DNA from: Ryuthela nishihirai
Taxonomy: Eukaryota; Arthropoda; Arachnida; Araneae; Heptathelidae
Direction of reading: 5' to 3'
DNA length: 64,000 nucleotides
Assembly (NCBI GenBank): GCA_038380435.1
Contig: JAWZYU010000057.1
Location: forward strand, 1,240,001-1,304,000
This document shows positions 10,457 through 21,802 of the stretch, piece by piece. The notes beneath the pieces were generated by a model. That model was not told where the DNA came from and did no database searches. It saw only the letters and a list, made by a program, of their open reading frames with translations. The position numbers were made by a program, and so were the translations under genes. Position 1 is the first letter of the stretch; each line of letters begins with the position of its first letter.

Positions 10457-13150
10457 AGCAGTGGTTATCAAACTTTTATACTGGAATCGAACTTTCACTC
10501 TGGAAATGTGTATGTAACTGGCGTACCCCTTGTATACATAGATAAAATTATAGTTATAGTATAACAATGGAAATAAAATAAAACATATATATATCAGTGG
10601 TTCTCAAACTTTTATGCTTCACGTATCCCCTGGAAATGTGTATGTAACTGGCGTACCCCTTGTATAGCTAGATAAAACTATAGTTATAGTATAACAATGG
10701 GAATAAAACATATATATCAATGGTTCTCAACCTTTTATGCTTCACGTACCCTCTGGAAATGTGTATGTAACTGGCGTACCTCTTGTATAGACAGATAAAA
10801 CTATAATTATATTATAACAATGGAAATAAAATAAAACATATATATCAGTGGTTTTCAACCTTTTATGCTTCACGTACCCCCTGGAAATGTGTATGTAACT
10901 GGCGTACCCCTTGTATAGATAGATAAAACTATTTTTATAGTATAACAATGGGAATAAAATAAAACAGATATATCAGTGGATCTCAAACTTTTATGCTTCA
11001 CGTACCCCCTGGAAATATGTATGTAACTGGCGTACCCCTTGTATAGACAGATAAAACTATAGTTATAGTATAACAATAGGAATAAAATAAAACAGATATA
11101 TCAGTGGTTCTCAACCTTTTATGCTTCACGTACCCCCTGGAAATGTGTATGTAACTGGCGTACCCCTTGTACAGATAGATAAAACTATAGTTATAGTATA
11201 ACAATGGGAATAAAATAAAACAGATATATCAGTGGTTCTCAACCTTTTATGCTTCACGTACCCCCTGGAAATGTGTATGTAACTGGCGTACCCCTTGTAT
11301 AGATAGATAAAACTAAAGTTATATTATAACAATGGGAATAAAATAAAACATATATATCAGTGATTCTCAAACTTTTATGCTTCACGTACCCCCTGGAAAT
11401 GTGTATGAAACTGGCGTACCCCTTGTATAGATAGATAAAACTATAATTATATTATAACAATGGGAATAAAATAAAACATATATATCAGTGGTTCTCAAAA
11501 TTTTATGCTTCACGTACCCCCTGGAAATGTGTATGTAACTAGCGTACCCCTTGTACAGATAGATAAAACTATTTTTATAGTATAACCAAGGAGTGTCTAA
11601 GGGAGAAGAGAGCTAGCTTCCATAGACGTAATGAAAACTTTTCGATTGCAGCGCCCTCTAAACATGGCAAATTCGTGTATTGCAGCGAAGCCACCTAGCC
11701 AGGGAGAGGAGCCAGTTCCTTGCGTTATTTTTCCACCGCCCAGCAAAGTTTTCAATGGCTTACACCACGTCACTAATTTTACATTCACTTTAGCTCTGTT
11801 CAAAGTGTTTAATTTCTTAAATTTACCATCATAATTTTCTTTTTACAAGGATTAGTTAAAATTATTTTCTTTAATAAAATCCCATTTTATAAAACAGGTA
11901 GTAGCTATGCTCAACATAAAAATTTCAATATTTTGAACATTCTACTATATTCAATATATTATAATAAATTGAAATTTATGGCTTAATGAGGGAGACAACA
12001 TGTTTTGTTTAATTATATTTTATAGAATTTAGGATATTTTCAATTAAAGTCACATCGAGTTTCTTACTTGTATAAACTGTCAATAGATGGCAGCAGGCAC
12101 TTCTCGTATCAACCATTAAAAATATTACTATTAGAACAAACTGCAGACACCTATATATATCGATATGCTCCAGGGAACACAAAACGGCAACATACATTGA
12201 CTGACATGTTCGCAAGATGATTAAATGTATTAATTTACATATTAATTTGAAAAATTCTGCAAATTTACTCAAAATAAACATGCAACGGTTTTTACAGGTA
12301 TCCTAAAATGTACTCCTGAATGAGATAAAACACTCATTGAATAACTTTAGGATCAGCTACCACTGTGCCAAACAGCCATGGCTGTTAGACATTTGGAAAC
12401 ACTGGTTAAATCGTAATATACATACCAATAGTAAGACAAACCATAGCTGCATTGGGCTAAAATGATTGCACTGCGCATGCGCAGGTCGCCCCTTACAGTT
12501 GTTTTTGTGCCTGCGCATCAATTTGCCACGTTCAGCTTCGGTAAAATTCCGCAGAACGGCGCCACTTACGCTTGTGCAAAGCTAGCCTTCTTCTATTTAG
12601 ACCTTCTTTGGTATAACAATGGGAATAAAACTGATATATCAGTGGTTCTCAACCTTTTATGCTTCACGTACCCCCTGGAATTGTGTATGTAACTGGCGTA
12701 CCCCTTGTATAGATAGATAAAACTATAGTTATAGTATAACAATGGGAATAAAATAAAACAGATATATCAGTGGTTCTCAACCTTTTATGCTTCACGTACC
12801 CCCTGGAAATGTGTATGTAACTGGCGTACCCCTTGTATAGATAGATAAAACTATAGTTAGAGTATAACAATGGGAATAAAATAAAACAGATATATCAGTG
12901 TTTCTCAACCTTTTATGCTTCACGTACCCCCTGGAAATGTGTATGTAACTGGCGTACCTCTTGTATAGATAGATAAAACTAAAGTTATATTATAACAATG
13001 GGAATAAAATAAAACATATATATCAGTGGTTCTCAACCTTTTATGCTTCACGGTACCCCCTGGAAATGTGTATGTAACTGGCGTACCCCTTGTATAGATA
13101 GATAAAACTACAGTGATAGTATAACAATGTTGTCCACGTTGAGAACCCCT
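10457..13150 (+). repeat. 128-bp tandem array starting with a hAT-like terminus
   Basis: CAGTGGTTCTCAA-type unit starts occur at 10457, 10595, 10718, 10846, 10974, 11102, 11230, 11358 and 11486, then after an insertion at 12640, 12768, 12896 and 13024. The period is 128 bp almost throughout. Each unit includes CACGTACCCCCTGGAAATG. The array closes at 13133-13150 with CCACGTTGAGAACCCCTG, the reverse complement of a CAGGGGTTCTCAACG terminus. The first and last bases therefore look like the two ends of a hAT element. Confidence 0.88.
11587..12610 (+). mobile_element. hAT-N1 non-autonomous element inside the 128-bp array
   Basis: Starts CAAGGAGTGTCTAAGGGAG and ends AGACCTTCTTTG. The ends are imperfect inverted repeats of about 45 bp; the reversed right end reads CAAAG..GGTCTAA..AGAAG. 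It is flanked by gtataac at 11580-11586 and 12611-12617, which rejoin to a normal array unit. No transposase is encoded. hAT assignment comes from the terminal CAAGG/CTTTG and short target duplications. Confidence 0.75.
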
Positions 13151-13395
13151 GCTATAATCTATGAAGCGATCACCCCAAAAACGGAGGATGTTGGACATTA
13201 ACTGTTAAAAATTTGGGACCGTTACGGAGATGCGTAGGGAGCCACCAGGAGAGGCAAAAGTTAAGAGAGGAATCATATTAACGGAGAGCGCATGGAACGG
13301 AGGAAGAGCTGAAAAGAGAGCTGCCGCCACGAGGTACGGGAGGAAACGTTTAGACACAAGACTCGTCGTTGTGTCATTATGAGTTAGAGAAACAA
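13151..13395 (+). repeat. Rep-D copy at the other side of the array
   Basis: Same family as 10171-10456, ending at the same GAGTTAGAG phrase. The 128-bp array thus lies between two Rep-D copies in the same orientation. Confidence 0.6.
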
Positions 13396-13690
13396 AAAAT
13401 TCTATATTGGGAAATTATGAGGAAAATAATTTTGCGATAAAAACAATTGGTGGTAGTTTCAATGGAAGACGTACGAAATTATTGATGATTATTTTATAAA
13501 CGTTTATTATTTTTAATTTTTAGCAGTAAACGTTCCAGAGTCATGTATCAATAATATAAAAATAAATATCAATAATAAAGAATACAGTCATGTATTAATT
13601 AGATGTCAAACATCAGCTGATAAATTCAATGGGAAAAAAGGTTGTAAATTTCATGTTGCAACAACTTTATTGTTAACATGTACATTTAAG
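13396..13690. other. AT-rich spacer
   Basis: Short ATCAATAATA-type repetition near 13550 only. No gene or recognised repeat. Confidence 0.45.
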
Positions 13691-14635
13691 ATAAATTTTA
13701 TTTCAGATATTTTTACCTTATCCACTATAATAATATGCTAACATTTTAAAGCAATCTGGTGGCCAGATCGTCAAATCAAATTATGAATTGAAATGTATTT
13801 TTAACCGAATATGAGAAGATTGGTTTTGGATGAATGGCAACGTCACCCTCTCATTAAAAAGTTCGTAAATTGTCATTTTGCGCAACATTCTAAATTTCGA
13901 ACCATTGTACCGATGACTTTTTTTAAGTTTGGTCCATCGAATGACAGAAAGATGGAATTGTAATTAAATATAGGAAAGTGTGCTGTGAAATACTTACCGG
14001 AATAGATGCATCAGTTGACTAAATGTCGAAATTCGTAACTGAAATATTGCATTTTACTAGATTGTCAGAAGATTAGTTTTCATTGAGTGGCAACTTGATA
14101 GAACAGTTACAGTTACGACTTTACAATTTTTTATTTCAATCTCCGCTTCGGCAGAGATCTTCCTCGAAATGGCTCCGGACTGCCAAAGTAAGACGGATTA
14201 AACGAAAAAAATAACACTTCTAACCGTATGTCTAAAGTTTATACAGGTAGCTCTTGTTAACTATAAAAAGCTGACAAGCTTAACAAAAGTAACAATCGAG
14301 AATATTATTTTTCTCCTTTTTTATATCATATGTTTTTACAAAAATATTGAAGTCTCATCACGAATACTTTAGCCGAATTATTATTCCATGCCATGTAATA
14401 GACTATATAACTGATATCACACGCATTCAAAAACACAAACTGCGAATAAATGTATTTTTACAAATTTTCAATTCTATTTGGATATTTCGCAATCGATTGC
14501 GAATTCAAAATAAATAAACAAACTGTAAATGAACAGAATTAATAACACGGCAATAATATTAGAAAACTCATAAACAATTTCTTAAAAAATCACACAAAAC
14601 ACTAATATGTTATCAGTCAGTATAAACTAACTAAC
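13691..14635 (-). repeat. Rep-G followed by Rep-C, minus orientation
   Basis: 13750-14110 matches 49260-49600 in reverse (CAATCTGGTGGCCAGATCGTC-like, GATGCATCAGTTGACTAA, GAATGACAGAAAGA). 14120-14635 is Rep-C (CAATCTCCGCTTCGGCAGAG, CCATGCCATGTAATAGA). The same order appears plus-strand at 48770-49605, so G and C may be one element of about 0.9-1 kb. Confidence 0.65.
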
Positions 14636-15110
14636 TGTTAACCTCATAGTTCCTGTGAACGGTCCTATAATGGTATTCTCGACAATTCTGCACTCCGAAC
14701 ATGATGGCAACAGTTCGGTGAAGACCCTTTCCTCTACCAACAGGATGACGTTCCCGTCCACAAAGCGAGGACCATGCGGGAATGGTTTGATGAGAGGAAT
14801 GTCGAAGAACTTGACTGGTCTGCACAGATCCTGGATCTCAACACCATGGAACACTTTTGGGATGAATTGGAACTCGGACTGCGAGCCAGGCCGACCTGCC
14901 AGACATCAGTGACCGGCATCGCTAATGCTCTTGTAGCAGAAAGGCAGGCAATTCCAGCAGCAACCTACCAAAATATAGTGGGAAGCATTTTCCGCAGACT
15001 CGGGGGTTGTGGTAGCACCAAATGTTGCACCAACGAGACATTAATTCCTTTCCTATTACCGGGAGGATATGGTTGAACGACTGTCTGGATACGTTTGTTC
15101 ATATAGTGTA
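14636..15110 (+). pseudogene. Tc1 transposase C-terminal third
   Basis: Frame 14774-15060 reads REWFDERNVEELDW, then WDELELGLRARP, NALVAERQAIP and IFRRLGGC, the standard C-terminal block with the third catalytic residue region. Upstream bases in another frame give QQFGEDPF-type text, so at least one frameshift is present. A worn Tc1 terminus (GAACGACTGTCTGGATAC) follows at 15074-15092. A Rep-C copy lies immediately upstream. Confidence 0.78.
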
Positions 15111-15117
15111 TTTGATA

Positions 15118-15952
15118 AATACCGGGTGATCCAAAAGTAAGAGAAAAAGTTAAAATGCAATAATTAGGAGAGTATAGACAGTAGCACGATGCGGTTTTCA
15201 CAGAAATGCACAGAAAGACATGGAATTCTTTTAATAACGAAAAATTTAATTGCCAGAATAGTAACATCTGTCACCGATAGGTGGCGCTTCAGTTCTGTTA
15301 GGAGTTTGTACAGCACTCTTTTGTTGCGATCTTATGCAACCGCGGCAATTTCCGATTCCGCCTACACGACACTACCAGTTATGAAAAGCCGTGCTTACCT
15401 ATAGCCGGAGGCAAGGAATACGCCATATAGACTCACCTCAACCTCGGCTTAACATGGCAGCACTCCTATAGAAGGAAAGCTAACCACCGGAAGAAACCTA
15501 TTATTTAATCTGTTCCCAGGTTAGCCATGAACAAGGATATGTAGATCCAAGTTCGCTTGGCACCCGGGGTGGAAGGAGTTTGTACAGTTGCGTAGCACAA
15601 TTCGCAACGCAGCTAGGATTACAAATGTTCAATGCGACGGCCGTCATTCATGAGAATGACAGTCAGACGTGGCACGACACTCTGCACAGCATCGAAGAGG
15701 GTTTCAGCTGTAATTCCTGTCACATGATGGCTAATAAATTCTTTCAACGTGGCCAAAGACGTCGCCCGACCTCTGTACAGCGCCACCTGTCAGTGACAAA
15801 TGTAACTATTCTGGCAACAAAATTTTTCGTTATTAAAAAAAATCCCATGTCTTTCTGTGCATTTCTGTGAAAACCGCATCGTGCTACTGTCTGTACTTTT
15901 CGAATTATTGCCTTTTTACCTTTTCTGTTACTATTGGATCACCCTGTACATC
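15118..15952. mobile_element. Long-TIR element (MITE/foldback) of about 835 bp
   Basis: 15118-15290 and 15783-15952 are inverted copies of about 165 bp. They share GTAGCACGATGCGG, TTTCACAGAAATGCACAG and the outer GGTGATCCAA motif. The interior (15291-15782) has no transposase and holds a small direct repeat GGAGTTTGTACAG at about 15300 and 15574. The class is uncertain; Tc1/mariner-like is possible. Confidence 0.75.
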
Positions 15953-16235
15953 CCGTATCACATCTGAATCCCATTGCTCTTCACGCAGTTGTCCATCAAC
16001 CAGATTCTTAATTCTGTTAAGAACAACCATGAAAGGACACTATCTGGAGCACAAAGTAGGCTGATACCCGTCTAGTTATCAGAAGATCTGCGATTAACAT
16101 TTTTAAAAATAGGTATAATAATACCTCTTAGGAACAATACCTTTATCATTAAAGATATCAAGCATTTCCGTCAACCATGTGATAACAGACACATTCCCAG
16201 CTTTAAGCATTTCGATAGTAATTTCACCTAACCTT
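15953..16235 (-). pseudogene. RTE reverse-transcriptase N-terminal fragment
   Basis: On the minus strand from 16233 the translation gives GEITIEMLKAGN, DIFNDKGIVPKR, a frameshifted GISLLC, and LNRIKNLVDGQLREEQ. These are RT motifs 1-2 of RTE-type LINEs. Two or more frame breaks make it dead. Confidence 0.65.
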
Positions 16236-16332
16236 AGATTTTCTGTAAACAGAGAAAACGAAATATTTTTTCTTTTCCTAATAATTGTAAAATAAATATT
16301 TTCCTTTTTATTTTTAATTAATTACATTCTTT

Positions 16333-16362
16333 CATCATCATCATCATCATCGTCGTCGTCGT
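16333..16362. repeat. ATC/GTC trinucleotide microsatellite
   Basis: About six CAT units then four CGT units, next to the SINE-A target site. Confidence 0.9.
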
Positions 16363-16379
16363 AAACATCATCAAAGAGC

Positions 16380-16770
16380 GTTGGGTTGGGTTGTTTTACC
16401 TCTGAGCGGCACTTTTTTGCACACCATGGGCTAAATGGCCAGGTCACATGGACCCCGAAGGCTCAGAGAAGGTTGGGGGAGGGGACCCACTGGAACAGCT
16501 CTTGGGAGACAGATGGTAGCCTCCCGTCAAGGCCATCCACCGTGTTCTTTAACGTGCACAGAGTATGGCTCTCCCGCACACGGGGTCATGGCTTAACGTC
16601 CCATCTGACGGATGGCGGCCTTTCCAAGCCCATTGGTGTCCCCTACTGACCATGGGCAGGGCGGGGAATTTTGCGGAGATAAATCTCAACGCTGACCCAG
16701 CTGGGACTCGAACCTGGGAACTACAGATTACAAGCCTGGAGCGCTACCGACTGAGCCACCCCCGCCCCAC
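16380..16770 (-). mobile_element. SINE-A copy, full length, one tail
   Basis: Well kept; the reversed B box is near 16706 and the A box near 16748. An 11-bp TSD catcaaagagc is at 16369-16379 and 16771-16781. The anticodon-position triplet reads TGT here (reverse ATTACAAGC), a CpG-decay variant of the common CGT. Confidence 0.93.
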
Positions 16771-16781
16771 CATCAAAGAGC

Positions 16782-17324
16782 CATAGGCGTCGGAGGTCCA
16801 ACCAGATCTTGCAATTTAATTCTCGAAGCATATTTGTCCTGAGTGTTCTGCATTCATTTTCATATATACGCAGAACGATAACAAACGTGTCTTTTGTGAA
16901 ACATTGTCAGCACAAGGACCAAAGACTTGCGAACAACTTCCGGTGGATTCTGGTTGGCTCCAGAATTTACCTTCTCATCTGCGGTCCGGTATTCATACAA
17001 GCGGTGATGACACCACCAGAGACTGCAACTTCCGCTATGCCTCGACGTGCAAAAGCGCTGCTACCACCAAATGCATCCCTAGGGAGCTATCAAGACCATA
17101 GCAACTAAACGTTCCTGGGAAAGGAAATGACCCACGTGGTAGAGAGTGCAACATCAAAGAACTCTCAAGCCCTTGCTAATATTTGTTCCTTCTGATTGGC
17201 GGATGCTTACCACTGGAAGGGGCAGATGATACCTTTCGTCAGGAGGAAGTTTGAGGGGAGACTGTTTTATGCGGAGAGATGAGAAACGTTAATAATATAT
17301 AATAAATAATATATAATAAATGAC
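16782..17324. other. Unassigned, moderately GC sequence
   Basis: Overlapping plus-strand frames at 16809-17108 and 16904-17101 are open, but neither gave a recognisable protein and both overlap each other. It ends in an AATAATATATAATAA stretch at 17291-17322. Confidence 0.4.
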
Positions 17325-18073
17325 CAGGTCCTTGTGACCTGGTCATTTAGACCATGGTGTGCAAAAAAGTGCCGCGCAGAGCTAAAAAAACCCAACGTTA
17401 AAGAACACGCTGGATGGCCTTGACGGGAGGCTACCATCTGTCTCCCAACAGCTGTTCCAGTGGGTCCGCACCCCCAAACTTATCTGAGCCTTCGGGGTCC
17501 TTGTGTCCTGGCCATTTAGCCCATGATGTGCAAAAAAGTTTCGCTCAGAGGTGAAACAACCGAACGTTAAAGAACACGCTGGATGGCCTTGACGGGAGGC
17601 TACCATCTATCTCCCAACAGCTGTTCCAGTTGGTCCTCTCCACCAGCCATCTCTGAGCCTTAGGGGTCATTGTGACCTGGCTATTTAGCCATTGTGTGCG
17701 CAAAATTGTCGCTTAGAGGTAAAACAACCCAACATTAAAAAACACGCTGGATGGCCTTGACGGGAGACTGTCATCTGTCTCCCAACAGCTTTTCCAGTGG
17801 ATCCCCTCCCCCAACCTTCTCTGAGCCTTCGGAGTCCTTGTGACCTGGCCATTTAGCCCATTTTGTGCAAAAAACTGCCGCTCATAGGCAAAATAATCCA
17901 ACAATAAAGAACACACTGGATGGCCTAGACGGGAGGCTACCATCTGTCTCCCAAGATCTGTTCCAGTGGGTCCCCTCCACCAACCATCTCTGAGCCTTAG
18001 GGGTCCTTGTGACCTGGTCATTTAACCCATGGTGTGCAAAAAAGTGCCGCTCAGAGGTGAAACAACCCAACCC
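17325..18073 (+). repeat. Headless SINE-A tail array
   Basis: One partial plus four full tails (junctions near 17394, 17566, 17733, 17904) with no tRNA head or body. Units differ by many substitutions, and the final unit ends AACAACCCAACCC. Confidence 0.88.
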
Positions 18074-18125
18074 AAAACACTCTCAATTAAAACAGATCAA
18101 AACGTGTGCTGTCTTTATAATCATG

Positions 18126-18792
18126 TTACTGGTATAGGGACAAACTACAATTTTTGAAGTCATATTTGCAGGAAAACAATTTAATTCATTTTGAAACTTG
18201 AAAAGAGTTCTATGAAGAAATGAAGCCACTTAATAAAAGAGTTAATTTTGAAAAATTCGTTCTTAAATTAGATATCCAAATTAAAGATTTTATTAGAAAA
18301 TTTTCTCAATTTGATGACCTTAAGCAAAATTTTAATTTATTCAGTAATCCATTGAATATTGATATTAGCACCGATGATCCTAAATATCAAATGGAATTAT
18401 GTGACCTTCAGGCCGACCCAGTTATTGCATCCAATAGAAAAACTGGAAAAGAATTGTTCAAACTTTTACCTAAAGAAAAATATCCAAAAATGAAAGATTT
18501 TAGAGTCCAAATAATTTCTGTGTTCGCAAGTACATATGTCTGCGAGCGCGCATTTTCTGATATGAAATATATAAAATCCAGGTACAGAAACTGCTTGACA
18601 GACTCGACACTTGAACATATCCTTCGATTCGCAACAACAAATATCGATATGGACGTAAAAGAAATTATTGCCAACAACTACGGCCACAATGCTCCCATTA
18701 AATTTATTAAACATTTGAAAAGGTTTAGAAACTTTATATTAGAAGTAAATATTAACAGGATAAGACTTGTAGACATGGAACTCATGAGATGA
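18126..18792 (+). pseudogene. hAT transposase C-terminal fragment
   Basis: ORF from 18220 encodes 190 aa. Residues about 40-150 carry FSNPLNIDI, MELCDLQ, LLPKEKYPKMKDF, FASTYVCERAFSDMK, SRYRNCLTDSTLEHILRFATT. This is the hAT C-terminal dimerisation domain in the style of GTF2IRD2/ZBED-like transposases. Family members are usually 500-700 aa; the zinc finger and catalytic core are missing. Coding similarity may extend upstream of the ATG (FETCKEFYEE). It is embedded in repeats, so an old transposon relic is far more likely than a host gene. Confidence 0.82.
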
Positions 18793-19165
18793 TGAACTGA
18801 AAAAAATTTGGTTTTGCCATGAATGGGATTCGAACCCATATTAAGTTATTTTCACTTATTATTTATCGTATAAGTAAAAAAAAAGAATTCAGGTTTGTTA
18901 GATTTATTATTACTTATTATTTTTCGTATCAATATAATAATTTTTAGGTTTTTGAAGTTTATTATTAGTTAGTATATTTCGTATAAATACAATATTTTTT
19001 GGGGGTTTTGACGTTTATTATTACTTGTTATTTTTCGTATAAATACAATAATTTAGTGAAGTGACATAACTGATTTTTCAGTTACCTATTATGTCATATT
19101 CCTTTATTGGCCCCCGAAATATTGGCAAAGCAAAAAATGGCCCGCGGGTTTATACAAGTTGGACG
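18793..19165 (+). mobile_element. 3' untranslated part and terminus of the hAT element
   Basis: Contains three to four copies of a TTATTACTTATTATTTTTCGTAT-like phrase (period about 60-70) and ends near 19165 with GGCCCGCGGGTTTATACAAG, then TTGGACGGCAC. GGCCCGCGGG near the end is common in this hAT group. No left terminus was found in the window. Confidence 0.55.
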
Positions 19166-19169
19166 GCAC

Positions 19170-19440
19170 TACATTAAACGAAAGAAATAATTCTTCTAAC
19201 CTTATGTCTAAATTTTATACAAGTGCTTTTGTTAACAATGAAAAGCTAACAATAGTAATAATATAACAATAGAGAATATTATTCTTATATTTTTTTATTT
19301 GAAATGTTTTTACAAAAATATTGAAGTCTCATCACGAATAGTTCAGTCAAATCATTTTTTCATGCCATGTAATAGAATATATAACTGATATCACACGTAT
19401 TCAAAAGCACAAAGTTTGAATAAAAGTATCATCAGAGATT
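19170..19440 (-). repeat. Rep-C partial copy
   Basis: Shares ATTAAACGAAAGAAATAAT, CCATGCCATGTAATAGAA and the following ATTCAAAAGCACAAA with other minus copies. It stops where the RTE 5' end begins. Confidence 0.6.
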
Positions 19441-20561
19441 TTCAATTCTGTTTCAACTCTTTGCTTCTATTGGCATCGTCAAATTCTACATTGGAGGAAG
19501 TCTTCCAGTGTAGATGGCTTCAGCCTTTAGTAGTGGGGGGAACGAGTCTTTGCCCCATTTCTACGATTAGGGAGCTGTTTGATATTGTCGGCATTCCCTC
19601 TCTCAATAAACATAGTTTCTTTAAACATCCCACTAACCATTTTCTCTCCATAGGTAGTTGGAATGTGAGGACTCTGCACAGAGCTTTTTCTCTTGATGTC
19701 CTCACAGAAGAATTCCACCATTATAATAATTTAGATATTCTCGGCTTGCAAGAGACCAGATGGACAGATAAAGGTCAGATTCTTAAAAATAATCTTAAAT
19801 TTCTCTTTTCAGGGAGGGACGACAATAAGCATCACCAAGGCGTGGGTCTGCTTCTCAGCAGAAATGCTAGTGATGCTCTTTTAGGATATGAGTGCATTAA
19901 TGAAAGGTTTCTTACAGCAAAATTTCAGACAAGCATTAAAGACTTGAATGTTATCTGCTGTTATGCCCCCACTGAGGATGCCGATGAGGATCAGAAGGAT
20001 AGGTTTTATGAACAACTTCAGGATATTTTGAATTCTGTCAAGAAAGGAGATATTACCCTTGTTCTAGGTGACTTCAATGCCAAAGTTGGTACTGACTCTG
20101 ACCTTTGGGGAGGAGTGATAGGCCCTTTTGGTATTGGTAGCTACAATGGCAATGGGAAACGTCTCCTACAGGTAAAAAAACTCAATGGATTCAAAATAAC
20201 TAAAACTTGTTACAAAGACCGCGACATACATAAGTACGAATGGGTTTTACACGATGGGCTGCATAAGAATATGATTGGTTATATAATAATTAACAGTAAA
20301 TGGACTAGTTCTGTTAGAAATACCAGATCATATAGGGGAGCTGAAATTGGATCTGACCATTACCTTGCTAAAAGTCTCTTGCAACTTAAACTTAAAAAGT
20401 GTTGTGCTAGGGTTAGAAATTTTACTTTTAATACTGATGCTCTGAAAGACTCAGTTATAGACAAAGCTTACCATGATAGGTTACTTAGTCATTATGACAG
20501 TCATCGAGGCCAGCGAGAAAGACAGGCCTTGACACTGAGGCGATCCTCAACCGTCACGTGA
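19416..20561 (+). CDS. RTE-type LINE endonuclease domain, 381-codon ORF
   Basis: Best-kept LINE ORF in the window. Similarity to the other RTE copies begins at about residue 15 (LLLLASSNSTLEE), so the first ATG lies in preceding repeat. Endonuclease motifs are WNVRT (82-86), LQETRW (111-116), GVGLLLS (142-148), CYAPTED (182-188), GDFN (218-221), IHKYEW (271-276), NMIGYI (285-290) and GSDHYL (312-317). At 288 a Gly stands where these enzymes normally carry Asp (N-x-I-D-Y/H), so the copy is probably inactive. From about residue 350 the sequence no longer looks like RTE and RT is absent. It would nick DNA for target-primed reverse transcription. Confidence 0.88.
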   Translation: MNKSIIRDFQFCFNSLLLLASSNSTLEEVFQCRWLQPLVVGGTSLCPISTIRELFDIVGIPSLNKHSFFKHPTNHFLSIGSWNVRTLHRAFSLDVLTEEFHHYNNLDILGLQETRWTDKGQILKNNLKFLFSGRDDNKHHQGVGLLLSRNASDALLGYECINERFLTAKFQTSIKDLNVICCYAPTEDADEDQKDRFYEQLQDILNSVKKGDITLVLGDFNAKVGTDSDLWGGVIGPFGIGSYNGNGKRLLQVKKLNGFKITKTCYKDRDIHKYEWVLHDGLHKNMIGYIIINSKWTSSVRNTRSYRGAEIGSDHYLAKSLLQLKLKKCCARVRNFTFNTDALKDSVIDKAYHDRLLSHYDSHRGQRERQALTLRRSSTVT

Positions 20562-21800
20562 TCAACTTAGTCCGGTAGCTGCAAACGCCACTCGATTCGT
20601 TCGCACAGAACCTTGTATCTCGTTTTTGCGATTTTATTTCGCTTTTTTTCGTATCGACATTAAATCACATGAAAAATTCCTTGTGTAGAATAAATAATGG
20701 CTGTATTCTATTTCCACTTTTTTGTTTAGCTTTTTGTATAAGCGAAATTAAATTCGATAGTTAATTTAAAACTAGCTGATTTTTATAAGAAACCTATTTT
20801 TTTTTCTTTCTTCATACCCCATTTAATCTAATTTGTGATAATTCTTAAAATACCAGCAGTTTCCTTAAAAAAATTAAAGGCATAATATTATAGTGTTTAG
20901 AATAAAGAGCAAAATCAGAAAACCAGAGGTGTATTTAAACGGGTGGTTTGGGATATGTATATACAAATATATATAATTTTTAAATTCTTTTTTTTAAAAC
21001 ATTTAACAACTGCAAGGCATTGATTCAGAATACACCACTGGTTTTCATTTACTTACCAGTTGCGGTATCCTTAATATTTACTTATTGAGTACTTTTTTTA
21101 ATCTTTTGGAAAAGAAATCGCCCTACCCAAATATAATTTAAAAATATACACTTTCAGTGGTCACTTATTAGATAAATTTCCATGATATGCAAGCAGTCAT
21201 CGAGATTTTACAGCGCAATAACTTCTTAAAATTATTAAGGAAAATTGTGACAGTAGCTACGTGGCACGTTTGGTATTTAGTTATGGAATATTTAATAACA
21301 GTTATTCCACTTTACATAACTGCTGTCGCGTAAACAGGTTGAAATGGAAGCAATAACCGGTACATTAAACTTTAGTAAGATAAATACTGTGAAAAGTATG
21401 AATACATTTTAGTAGTTCACATACTAATTTCCATCAATTTTGAACGAGCTAAGTTAAATATTTCTACCTTCATAACTATTTAAATACTGAACCTGATATT
21501 TCTAAAAACCTAGATTTAATGGTTTATTTTCAATTGCATTTTCCTATGAAAAGCACAATGAAGAAATTGCTGTGCCCTATTGACAGAAGTGTACCTAATA
21601 AAGTGACTGCTTAGCACTTCTGATTGCCACATTTAATACGACAGTTTGATGAACAGAAACAGCATATTTGATAGGAATGAACATATTTTTCTTCTTTATT
21701 TGAGGTAGTTTACAACAAATTATTTTCTGTGCAAACATGGGCATAAGTTCCCCTAGGCAACATAATGCAAATACAGTGAGGAATATACAGATTTGAATAA
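20562..21800. other. AT-rich sequence, nothing recognised
   Basis: No repeat shared with the rest of the window and no convincing coding frame were seen. A small minus-strand ORF (21595-21828, 77 aa, hydrophobic N-terminus) runs into the inverted repeat that follows and is not supported as a gene. Confidence 0.4.
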
Positions 21801-21802
21801 AA

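Noticed and set aside
10742..13198. Series of 68-codon minus-strand ORFs with near-identical proteins
   Set aside because: They are read-through of the 128-bp tandem repeat; the period is not a multiple of three and no unit is independent.
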